From Pyrenochaeta sp. MPI-SDFR-AT-0127 (lineage: Eukaryota > Ascomycota > Dothideomycetes > Pleosporales > Cucurbitariaceae): a DNA stretch of 64,000 bases. Shown here piece after piece: positions 55,171-64,000 of the stretch (positions within the stretch are counted from its first letter, which is position 1; every line of letters begins with the position of its first letter). The stretch is taken from positions 534,374-598,373 of the forward strand of contig JAGTJM010000021.1 in assembly GCA_020747015.1 (NCBI GenBank), read 5' to 3'. Position numbers and translations under genes: made by a program. A model generated the notes under the pieces. The model made no database searches, was not told the origin of the DNA, and was given only the letters and a program-made list of their open reading frames with translations.

Positions 55171-56654
55171 ATGCCTCTTTCCGCTCAAGGCGTGGAGGGC
55201 GTCAAGGGCGTCCTTGATTCGTTTATCAAGGATGGCTCTCCAGGTCTAGTCATTACTGCAGTCGACAAATCTGGCAATACTCTTGTGGAGCATGCAGCTG
55301 GGACTGTTGGCGTTGACTCAAAGGATCCCATGGATAAAGACAAGACAATCTTCTGGATTGCATCCTGTACGAAGCTCGTCACTGCCATCGCTGTGCTTCA
55401 GCTTGTCGAGCAAGGCAAAATCGCGCTCGATGATCCAGATTTTGTAAAGAAGATTGCGCCTGAAATCCAGGAGAAGAAAGTCTATGCTGACGGCATCAAT
55501 GGTGCGGATCAAGAGAAGGACGTAACGGTGAGCATGCTGTTGTCACACACAGCTGGCTTCGCCTATGGATTTTTTGACCCACGCATCCCCAAAACCGATG
55601 GCCTTGAAGGCATCGATGGTGATAGGAATGACATTGTGAACGCTAGGCTTGTCAATCAGCCAGGATCCATGTGGGAATACGGGGTAAGCAAGCTGACAGG
55701 CCTCCCTCACCTCCATGTTGAGTACGTCAGCGCATGCTGACCAACTTGCCTAGGTCAACATTGACTGGGCCGGCATAATTTTAGAACGCGTAACAGGCCA
55801 GACTCTTGGAGACTACTTTGCCGAGAACTTGTTCAAGCCCCTTGGCATCAACACTGGAAACATATCTATGTTTCCTACCAAAGAGACCCAAGAAAACTTA
55901 GCGCACATGCATCAGCGTGACGGCGAAGGCAAATTGACAGAGCGCGAGCACCTGTTCAAAGCAGCTCTTGCTCAGGACACCAAGGAGAAGCAAGACAAAT
56001 TCTTCCAGGCTGGTGGAGCAGGCTTATTCGCAACGCCAAAGGAGTATATCAAGATTCTGGCTGCTATCCTGAACGATGGGACAAGTCCGACAACTGGCAA
56101 GACAATCTTGAAAAAGGAGACTGTGGACTTGCTGTGGAAGAATCAGATCCCTGATCAGTATGTTCTCCCAAGTTTTCCTTGTTTGTGGTTTGTTGTCACT
56201 CCCCACAACATTCGCTGACATCAAAATAGACCTGACTTTGCCCGTAACGGGCCTCCCCCTGTGGATGCGACACTCGTCAACCACGCGCCAGAATTCTACC
56301 CACAACCTGGGAACCCACCGCAAGGTTGGAGCTACGGTGGCTTCTTGACGATCGCGCCTGGCCCAACAGGGGTAAGCATTCATGTGAAAGCTTGCATGTG
56401 CCGCATATACTGACGTAGTATAGCGTGGTGCGAATACCATGTGGTGGATGGGCTTGCCGAACGCTTTCTGGTGGATCGACAGGGAGAAGGGTGTCGCCGG
56501 ATTCCTTGCAAGTCAGGTAAGTCTATGTCGCGAGAAAACCAGTAATATGATGCAGAATGCTGACATTGATGAAAAGGTGCTTCCCAATGGCGATCCAAAG
56601 GTTATTCCTGCTTGGTTCACGGCAGAGAAGACAATCTACGACAATCTGCAGTAG
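55171..56654 (+). CDS. Beta-lactamase-fold serine hydrolase (class C/EstB/LovD-like)
   Basis: Exons 55171-55683, 55754-56157, 56230-56371, 56424-56516 and 56577-56654 give 409 residues. The active site SxxK reads SCTK (Ser65, Lys68) in FWIASCTKLVTA, and the second motif lies in WEYGVNIDWAG (Tyr170, Asn173), created by splicing. The HTAGF block and GGAGLFATPKEY are typical of this family. The region around GWSYGGFLTI corresponds to the third motif area. No signal peptide is present, so it is probably cytosolic. Family members hydrolyse esters or transfer acyl groups (for example in polyketide acylation); the fungal ones are not usually antibiotic-resistance enzymes. It is convergent with the next gene, the stops being only about 77 bp apart. 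Confidence 0.92.
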
Positions 56655-56731
56655 ACACCATCACCAATAGTTTTGAAAGCACAATCGATAGACTACGTGA
56701 ATATTCAATATCGATACAGTCATATATGCTG

Positions 56732-57679
56732 CTATAAGTTTCTTGACTTTCCCTTCAGCTCCTCACCCAATATTCCTGCTACTCCCTCTGCACTCTCCAA
56801 ACCCTCTGTCCCTCGCTTCTCCACAACATCAGCCAAGCTGTCATAGACTTCTGCAATTTGTCTAAAAACCTGTGCCTGCTCTCTGAAACCCGCTTCCTCG
56901 GCAAAACATTGCCCGATCTGATTCATTTCTTCCACCCATCTATACGCCTTGCTCGTGCAGCCCACAATACTCTTCTCCGCTTTTTGCTTAGCGCCTGGAT
57001 TGTATATGTCGAGATAGTCTCGCAATGGGTCTAGGACGTTTAGGGAAGAGGCTGTAGTGAAGGATTGGAGAGCGAGTGCTGTGAAGCCTTTTGACAGCGC
57101 GGCGAAACAACATTTCAGTCCAGAGGCTGAGCCAATGGTTGCGTCAAGGTAGCGTGTATTCAGCGTCTCAGCGAGATGGGCGCCGTTTCTTGGTGCGCTA
57201 TGAAGGGCGTGCGGGCCAGAGAGGGGAATACCAGGCCTTGTCCATTTCGAAGCTTCACTTGCCGAAGGCGCAGGTGGAGCGCCGATTATACCGCCGTCTA
57301 CGAATCGGACATTTGGAGCATTTTCCGTGAAAGAGCGGTCTATCGACTTGACCGTCGTGGGAGAGATGGCGTTCAAGTCCAAATAATACAATTCCTCCTT
57401 CCTCTGCACTTTGCTCAAAGCAACTTGGACTCGTCTTGCTGTTGCAACAGCATCTCGCGGTGGGACAATACTCAGTGCATAGTCTGCTTGTGCCACCAAC
57501 TCCTCGTCTGAATCTACAAGTCCGATTCCAGCAGACTTGGCACGTTCCTGCGTTGCACTACTTCTGTCCCTGACATTCGTTATCACCCGGTACTTGTGGG
57601 CTTGCAGTAGTTTCGCGACACCCAGGCCCATCTGCCCAATTGAAATGACAGCTACTGTAGCGCGGGATGCATGTGCCAT
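56732..57679 (-). CDS. 6-phosphogluconate dehydrogenase-like NAD-binding protein with DUF1932
   Basis: One frame from the ATG at 57679 gives 315 residues; the frame stays open to 57922 but the added part is not domain-like. The N-terminal Rossmann start (TVAVISIGQMGLGVAKLL) keeps the glycines imperfectly (IGQMGLG instead of GxGxMG). Family blocks include ALSIVPPRDAV, YYLDLNAISP and FVDGGIIGAPP. The C-terminal DUF1932 part has SASGLKCCFAALSKGFTAL, with the lysine equivalent to the catalytic Lys of beta-hydroxyacid dehydrogenases. These enzymes reduce or oxidise small hydroxyacids; the exact substrate is unknown. No introns. It is convergent with the serine hydrolase gene. Confidence 0.9.
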   Translation of the reverse strand: MAHASRATVAVISIGQMGLGVAKLLQAHKYRVITNVRDRSSATQERAKSAGIGLVDSDEELVAQADYALSIVPPRDAVATARRVQVALSKVQRKEELYYLDLNAISPTTVKSIDRSFTENAPNVRFVDGGIIGAPPAPSASEASKWTRPGIPLSGPHALHSAPRNGAHLAETLNTRYLDATIGSASGLKCCFAALSKGFTALALQSFTTASSLNVLDPLRDYLDIYNPGAKQKAEKSIVGCTSKAYRWVEEMNQIGQCFAEEAGFREQAQVFRQIAEVYDSLADVVEKRGTEGLESAEGVAGILGEELKGKSRNL

Positions 57680-59192
57680 GGCTATTCTTGTGAGCGTGGA
57701 ATCAAAAGAAGTTGAAGCATAGGTAAGCAATGAACCTTCCGACACCGAAACTAATACCGAGCCGAATGACGCGTTGCGGGGTGGGAATGGTGTTGGCGGT
57801 AGTAGCGGAGGCTTTAGCTGTGCATGGTTAGGTCGAGGAGGAGGTGAGATGCGGGGCGGCAGTTGAAACAGCTTGATAGCGAAGCATTCTCGCAAATTGT
57901 AGATGTTCATCAAATTGTACAAAGGTCGTTTACTTCAATGTTGACAGCAAGGACAGGATGACCAGACCAGGTTTCTGCATTTGTCACTACCTTCCAATCT
58001 GTGCGAAGGTTGCAAACTAAGTTCCGGCATTGAATACGGGATGCATTCACGAAAGATTATTAATCTGAAAAGCAGCGGTACATCGGTCGGTTGTCACCAA
58101 GTTATTCAACCTGCGGGGCTTTGTTTTCTTGGTGCTCAAGCCCTCTGTGAACGGCAGTTGAAAGTCTCCATGGTCACCAGGGTTAGCTCGTCCTGCAGAG
58201 TGAAGCAAACCACTAAACCATGTCAGCCACTTGCTAGAACACTTTTGTGGATCTTCGAATCGGGCCAGTCAGTCTGAATTCCTGGTGTAAGATCATGAAG
58301 TAAGTCAGCCAGTGTGGGAATGATCGCAAACACAATCCAGCTATATAGTCTACCTTCAGCCAGTCTAGAGGTGTGTGTATTTGAATAGAACAAACTCGTT
58401 GTGGCTCTGACAGGCGGTAAAGTGCCCAGGGCAATAATAATGACGAGCACTGTGTGCTTGAGTGTCGTGTGAACCGCCAAATTATGGCGTCTACAGTACT
58501 CTCAGAATATCCAACGTTGGAGAAAGTATAATATTGGCCTGGAGACCCACATACCCAGCCACAATCCAGAACCCTTGGTACAAGATTTCAGTAGCGCTTC
58601 AGGTCAACTCAGAATGGGGCAGAGGTACTTGGAATTTCCTACACTGGTTCAATTGGATCTATGGGACAGGGCAATGCAGCATCCACACTTGAGCAGTAGG
58701 ATCAAGCAACACATATGTGCGATGATCATGATATTCATGAACTTAAGTATGTGGTCTCTACTTACTTATGCTACTGCTTCAAATTTAGGCTGAGATTTAC
58801 TCATGATATTGGAAATCCTTTCATTCCTTCAGCAGCCGCTTATCACCTTCTATGGGGTCCCTTTTCAAAGTGTGCCCACCTTTTACAGCTATGCAGTGTC
58901 TGCTAGTTGCAGTCCGTGGTTCGATCTTGTTTGAGAGCCACAGGTTCACATACTGCAATGACACCCGAAGAATATCCAGTCCGACGTCTTCTCAGATAGT
59001 CGATGGCTTTAGCTAGGTCCACGACCGAGATTCTAGATCAAGCTCTTCAAGATTGATGGCAAGAGCAATCTCGAGACTTTCACCCGAGACTCGAAGGTCA
59101 GGTGGAGTAGGATAGGGGGAAACCAACCTGTACAGAGTTCGAAGAAATATAATCCAAAGAACTAGGACAGGGTGTTATAGCCTTTCCACTCC
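57680..59192. other. 1.5 kb region without supported gene
   Basis: Several frames (57981-58277, 58223-58480, 58575-58793) are short, on both strands, and have no domain. The region before the GT69 gene's stop at 59193 has a possible splice donor at GTATGA (59198), so that gene may have an extra 3' exon here; I do not support it. Confidence 0.45.
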
Positions 59193-60484
59193 TCATACGT
59201 GCTTCCAGCCCCTTTCAAAAATGATCTGCATTTCATCAATCAAACAGAACTCTGCCTCCTGTTGGTTTTTCGTTGCCTCTGACCACTCCTTCACTCGACC
59301 ATGCACAATCCATTCCTTGAGTAAGGGCGTCGTAAACCATCTCAAGAGCCTACTTTTCCAGATGGAAAAGAAAATTTGGATGGGCGACATGACAGCATTT
59401 GGGGCATGCATTGCATCGTATGCGGAGCCGTTGTAGCCAACTTTTACATTTGGGTTGAGGAAGATGCCTTTGGAAGACGATAAAGGATTGTCTGCGTGGA
59501 TCAGACAGCATTCGGATGCTTCGACATGTTTTGAGGCGAGAGAGTCTGATATGCCTCGGAAGCGGAGAGGTGAGGAGCCGAGGAAGGGCTCGATTGGCAT
59601 AGCAACTGTGACAGACTTAGCATGAAGTGAACTTGAAATCAGCCCAGATGTAGAAGTTCCTTACCCAGACCATTCCAGCATGAAGCTACGGGAACCGGTA
59701 GGAATCTCTCCGCAGCATATCTCGAGACATGTGACCTAAAGTACGGCCAAGTCTGCATGACTGCCTCGTGTCCGCTCGAATCTCTCAACGCAAAAGTGTC
59801 GTAAAAGTAGGGTGCCTTCGAGTAGTCAAGAGCGCAGGCAGCAGCGTAGTCCCCACCATTCGTGTCCAGTAGCTTCAAGACATCGTCCGAGCTGAATACG
59901 ACGTCGTTGAGGAACAATATAGTGTCAAAATGTTCGCCCTCAGCGGCCAGACGCTCTAATGGAACGAAGACGTTATTCCGCACCGATGCGAGGAACGTTA
60001 TACGCCTCAAGCGTGTGTGGCCATCTGCCGTCCTGATCCAGCCATGGTCGGTGGGTTGTCTTGCTATCTCCTCTGCATGCGAAATGTCCGAGAACGTGAT
60101 TTGCCTCCGTATCTGCAACGCTTCTAGCGTAAGGTCCAGCTCCCTCAAAGCATCTTGGGTCTCATCGTAGCTCCCACTCTCGTATATCGAGACGAATACG
60201 TTTTCAGTTCCCAGCTGTTGAACTAATTCACTTAATGCCGCGTTCCAGTGACTGCGCAACAGGCGTGCTGAATTGTAATGCTGAGCAGCTATGTATATCC
60301 GCTTCGAGTTTCGGGGCGGTGGAGGAGCATTAACAGCTGCGGATTGGTGAAGGTAGAGCGAGATGCAATATATCGAGTCCCATATGACGAAGAGGACTAG
60401 CAAGAATCGAAATGCTGATGAGCGCGGCAAGCGGCGGAACGAGTATGATCTGTGTCTGCGCATTAGAATGTGAGGCTTCTCCAT
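59193..60484 (-). CDS. GT69/CAP59-type alpha-1,3-mannosyltransferase
   Basis: Exons 59665-60484 and 59193-59605, joined over a 59 bp GTAAGG...CAG intron, give 410 residues. The start at 60484 yields a type II Golgi topology: a basic cytosolic start (MRRHRSYSFRRLPRSSAF), one membrane helix (FLLVLFVIWDSIYCISLYL), and a luminal catalytic domain. Family blocks are RIYIAAQHYNSARLL, FVSIYESGSYDET, ITFLASVRN, TILFLNDVVFSSDDVLKLL (DxD-like), ACALDYSK with FYDTFALRDSSG, and CWNGL joined to VAMPIEPFLGSSPLRFRG. Relatives include Cryptococcus Cmt1/Cap59, which transfer mannose. It would act in glycan synthesis for the cell wall or secreted glycoproteins. The acceptor is unknown. Confidence 0.92.
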
Positions 60485-61079
60485 GACTGCATCTCCACGC
60501 GAGAAAGAAGGCTGGTAATGAGTGACGATGTACAAAAGAAACGGAAACAGCGAACAAAGAAGTGAACGGAGGGGGGGTTGCAGCGTAACATACCACAAGA
60601 GCGCCGTGCGCGTCACTTTCACCCAGGCATTGGCATCGAGGGGCTGTAGCCACTTCGGCGCTTGGTACTGCCCCAAAAGCCACCAGACTCGGATCGTGCA
60701 CTTTGTGAAGTCGAAGCCAAGATGTTTGAACTCGATTCAGGCATGTAGTGCAACCCCTGGATTCCTTCCGGTAGCTGCCGAGCCAATCATGTGTGACTTT
60801 GGCCGAATCTCCGGCCTGTGTGGACGGAGGCTTGGCCTGTGTTAGGACTGAACTAGCGAACACAAATTGTGTCTCGTGATGTGCAGTTACGTGTTATTAT
60901 GGTTGAAGGTGGTGGTTTGATTCGTCGCAAATCATCAGGAAGTGGCACCGTGGCTGGTTCGCGATCCAGAGTGAGAGGCACCACTGACCATACTGGAGCA
61001 TCTTGTGCTTAGCTTACACTGCCAATTGATATCCATCTCTCGTCATATAAAAGTTGCCCCCTATAACTTCTTAGATCAA
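60485..61079. other. Intergenic region
   Basis: Promoter of the GT69 gene and 3' side of the transporter gene. The frame open upstream of 60484 (to about 60676) is Trp/Pro-rich and lacks an ATG, so it is left out. Confidence 0.45.
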
Positions 61080-62831
61080 TCAGTGACCAACAGCACCGTA
61101 CCATCCTATTCCAAGCACAGCACCCATGATAATTGCGAGCGCTGGTGGAACACCAAACCACGCAGTCTCCGCATACGTTACAGCAGCAACTACCACCCAC
61201 CATGGCTCCTCGGCCAGACTCTTCCCATCACTGCTTTCAGGTGTCAGATATCCAATCTCCCAAAGCCGATAAACAGCCGTGAACACCAGTCCCACAGCGG
61301 CAGCATTAATACCCCTCAACAAACTCAGGACCCAAGACTTGGTCCGCATAACTTGCCAGATAGTTTGCACACCTACAGCTAAGATGATGCCAGGGAAGAA
61401 AATGCCTACGAAGGCGAGTAAGGCACCAAAGATAGTGGGGATGTTGGTCGATGCAAGGGTCAAAGCGCCAAGGTAAACGGAGAAGTTGAAATTAGGTCCA
61501 GGGAAAGCTTGGATGATGGCGAGACCGAGAAGAAAGTCTCGTGGTGAGACCCAGCCAGGGTCAACCACGTAGGCGCGGAGGAGCGGGATCACAACTGGTC
61601 CACCTCCAAAAATGATTGTTCCTGCAAGATACATATTGGAGAAGAGATCGAAGGAAAGAGAGCGGGACGAGATGGTACCACGAATTACCATGACAACGAC
61701 AAAGGATACTGTGGACAATCAGAAGTGAACTCATATAACAAGAATGGACTTACTCAGGAAACCTGCGACGAGGGACATTCCTACTTTGATCGACATATTA
61801 TGAGTTTTGGTATCCGTGACCAGCGGAACTTCGGTCGCTGTAGCATCTGCCGAGCCTGATCGCGCTGCAGTACGGCTTGAGCCTGCTTCGTCCGGTTCTC
61901 CCAAGATACGATCCGTGGAGCTCCCAGCCTGAGGCCTGCGCTTGACGGCCTCTGGACGTCTAACGTCAGTCGGGATGCTCTGCACTGTATTAACCTCTTC
62001 AGCATCTCCGCCCTCATTCCTGGATCTTCTCCTTTTCATTTCATATTGAGCTCGAAGTTTGCCAATTTTCTGCTGGAGATATGCATCCCACACTACTGTT
62101 GCTGCTCCTCCAATGACGATCAGGACTGGAAAGTACCAAAGCGCATTGTAGCAAATGCCAGCACAGGCTCCAAAAATAACCAAGATTCTCGTGATGCGAT
62201 CCTGAATCGCTTTTTCTGCAAGCTGCACAGCGGCTAGGGCAATGATACCTACTGTGCTGGCATTCATGCCGCTCAAAAGAGCATAGACGAGTGGTGGTAA
62301 TCGATCAGGCATCTTTTGTACTCCGAGCGAGAGCCCGTACATTCCGATGGCGCCAGGTAAGCTCCAAAGCAAGAAAGCGAAGATGGCTGAGACAATACCG
62401 GCATGAATCATAGCAATACAAAAGACCATTTTGGTAGATGCCGGGCCAGGCAGAGCTTGACATATCGCAAAGAGTTCTTGATACTACCAGCATATCAGCG
62501 GACCTGGCAAAAAACATGTAGTCTAGCAATCATCGCCCAGTTCAATTTCTATTTGTTTCATATTTTTCAAAGGTTGAAGAACTAGAGATGCACCTACAGT
62601 TTGCTCATCTAGCCACTTATTCCCTCCCCCGAAGCCCAGACCATCCACAAACCTGCGATGTAGGATCTGAAAATGCACGGGCGGTCCTCCAAAGGCCGTG
62701 AATCCCAGATCCCACATTCTCGAAAAAACTTCGGCAAGGCGCCATCCTAGCTTTCCTGTGTTGGCCTCAAGCGAGTTACTACGCGGTGTGCGTGCACGGC
62801 GGAGAGAGCCGATGATTGAACGGAGACCCAT
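61080..62831 (-). CDS. Chromate ion transporter (CHR family), fused two-domain form
   Basis: Exons 62598-62831, 61754-62483 and 61080-61708 give 530 residues. Each half carries the CHR fold. The N-terminal half begins with FTAFGGPPVHFQILHRRFV and continues ELFAICQALPGPASTKMVF; the C-terminal half repeats FGGGPVVIPLLRAYV and LLGLAIIQAFPGPNFNFSVYLG. So the conserved FGGP and PGP motifs occur twice, as in the long (internally duplicated) members such as Neurospora CHR-1. Between the halves lies a charged cytosolic linker (KRRRSRNEGGD ... SADATATEVP). Family members export chromate or move oxyanions such as sulphate. The neighbouring genes give no clue to the substrate. Confidence 0.95.
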
Positions 62832-63416
62832 GGCTCAGAACATGAACGAAAAGAATCGAACCGACGAGAACGAGAAGAGGAAAAGTAGGAAAGATAGAAA
62901 GACCTCATGATGATGGTGCGCGATAAAGCTGGAGGACCTTGAGCGATGGACCGAAGCCAACAACCCAATCATGGAGCCACGTTATTGCGACATTGAAGCT
63001 TGAGCGACGCCAAGCCATGGGCAGCCTCCTTTCGGTCAAAGCCCCTCTCGTTCTCATTGAGGCTTAGCGCCGTCCTCTTTGGTGAACATCCTCGGCCGGA
63101 GAAATTCAAGCAAATGAGACTCGGTCCCTCGACAACATCTGGCGTAGTTTGCCCTAGTCGTGAGTCTCGGCATCAAATATACCGAACAATGTCCACGTTT
63201 TTCGTCTTTTTGTAATGGTTACCCGGTCGTCGGTTTCCTGGTGCAGGCGCCCCGCAATCCGGGGACGGGATGCAATAAAAGTAATTTGCGGAGACATGGA
63301 AGACGAGGCTAAACGGTCGTGAACGTGCAGGGCCGATAGATTCGACAAGGTATATACCTGGCTCCCAGGACGGTTCGTGTTTTTTTTTGTGATGTAGACA
63401 ATCTCGAGCCTCGAAA
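62832..63416. promoter_or_regulatory. Divergent promoter region, chromate transporter and carboxylesterase
   Basis: 585 bp between start codons; includes a T-tract at 63381-63388 just before the esterase start. No named site recognised. Confidence 0.45.
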
Positions 63417-64000
63417 ATGTTGCTCCCTACGACCTCCGTTGCAGTCCAACTGCTGGCTTTCGTCTCCGCCATACCCTCCATCTCTGCATCGCCCATTGTC
63501 GAAAATCGTGCAGTGAATAGTTCGAACCCCTTGGTCAAACTCGACTATGGCACCTTCCAAGGCGCGGTATCCGAGACGTACAATCTCGCATACTACCGCA
63601 AAATCCCTTTCGCAGCCTCCACAGCTGGCAAAAATCGATTCCGTGCACCTCAGCCTCCGGCTCCAATAGCCTCTGACACAATCTATGATTCCAATCAAGC
63701 ATTCGACATGTGCCCGCAGCGCACAGTCAATGGGTCAGAAGATTGCTTGTACCTGGGCGTTTACTCACGACCATGGCCACAGGAGAAGAAGAAAAAACTT
63801 AGGCCAGTTTTGTTGACGTTCTACGGCGGGGGTTACATCCGTGGCTCCGCAACATTTGATATCCCACCTTCCGGCTTCCCTGTGCTAAACGTCTCGCAAC
63901 AAAACGACTATGTAGTTGTATACTCAAACTACCGCACAAACGTCTTTGGATTCTTGCCTGGATCGAAAGTCAAAAACCATCCGGAAGTTGACCTCAACCC
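63417..64000 (+). CDS. Secreted type B carboxylesterase/lipase, N-terminal part
   Basis: The frame from the ATG at 63417 is open to the right edge (about 194 residues), so the gene is truncated by the window and its catalytic serine is not seen. A signal peptide (MLLPTTSVAVQLLAFVSAIPSISA) starts it. Family signatures are present: VKLDYGTFQGAVSE, YYRKIPFAA, NRFRAPQPP, SEDCLYLGVY (the type B signature), LLTFYGGGYIRGSA (the oxyanion-hole GGGY/GGGF), and VVVYSNYRTNVFGFL. The enzyme would hydrolyse carboxylic esters outside the cell. It is divergent from the chromate-type transporter. Confidence 0.93.
   Translation, partial: MLLPTTSVAVQLLAFVSAIPSISASPIVENRAVNSSNPLVKLDYGTFQGAVSETYNLAYYRKIPFAASTAGKNRFRAPQPPAPIASDTIYDSNQAFDMCPQRTVNGSEDCLYLGVYSRPWPQEKKKKLRPVLLTFYGGGYIRGSATFDIPPSGFPVLNVSQQNDYVVVYSNYRTNVFGFLPGSKVKNHPEVDLN

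Noticed and set aside
56732..57922. Long N-terminal extension of the 6PGDH-like gene
   Set aside because: Residues before 57679 (Pro/Arg-rich) do not align with the Rossmann start and are probably 5' leader.
59193..60676. Start of GT69 protein at 60676
   Set aside because: That position has no ATG; the start at 60484 gives the usual type II membrane topology.
1..64000. CRISPR arrays, tRNA or rRNA genes
   Set aside because: No regularly spaced repeats and no tRNA- or rRNA-like sequences recognised on reading; a tRNAscan run would be needed to be sure.

Overview
The window is a stretch of filamentous ascomycete (Pezizomycotina) nuclear DNA. It is gene-dense, most genes carry short GT-AG introns of about 45-90 bp, and the gene content is typically fungal: FAB1, cornichon/ERV14, kynurenine 3-monooxygenase, GT69 mannosyltransferase, DUF1996, cellobiose-dehydrogenase-type cytochrome, P450. 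A Dothideomycete (Pleosporales-like) source is my guess from style only. I rebuilt exon models by hand by matching splice sites to reading phase. All spliced models given with coordinates close to whole codons; the least certain are the 5' exon of the shelterin-like gene (12085-15690) and one GTTCGT donor in the nuclease gene (2379-4659).

Layout. 1-2283: a divergent pair, the N-terminus of a lysine-rich nucleolar-type protein (-) and a mitochondrial-type TPR membrane protein (+), sharing a 166 bp promoter. 2379-4659: a secreted Cys-rich/NucA-NucB nuclease fusion with a GPI-type tail. 5335-7159: MFS transporter. 7865-9925: cytochrome P450. 12085-15690: TPP1/Tpz1-like telomere protein, divergent from FAB1 (16343-23533). 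24551-25153: MARVEL protein. 26036-26324: a cryptic 75-aa Ser-rich gene. 27803-32557: three housekeeping genes on the minus strand (PRP17, ERV14, MAP1). 33074-34623: BNA4 (KMO).

34.6-43.4 kb is the most accessory-looking part: a TA-rich, probably RIP-decayed island, a secreted FAD oxidase-like protein that lacks the usual flavin-linking histidine, a 345 bp MITE-like element with perfect 21 bp inverted repeats, a stand-alone secreted cytochrome b domain (AA8 type) and a secreted DUF1996 protein.

45.5-64 kb: a nine-exon class IIC Na,K-type P-ATPase, a DJ-1/PfpI homologue without its nucleophilic cysteine (divergent from the GPI transamidase subunit PIG-S), a beta-lactamase-fold serine hydrolase convergent with a 6-phosphogluconate-dehydrogenase-like protein, a CAP59/GT69 glycosyltransferase, a two-domain chromate-type transporter, and the start of a secreted type B carboxylesterase cut by the right edge.

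I see no CRISPR array, tRNA, rRNA or intact transposase, and no obvious biosynthetic core gene that would make the P450/MFS pair a classical cluster. The strongest leads are the nuclease fusion, the replaced catalytic residues (DJ-1-like, BBE-like, P450 I-helix), the secreted redox neighbourhood at 36-43 kb, and the MITE.
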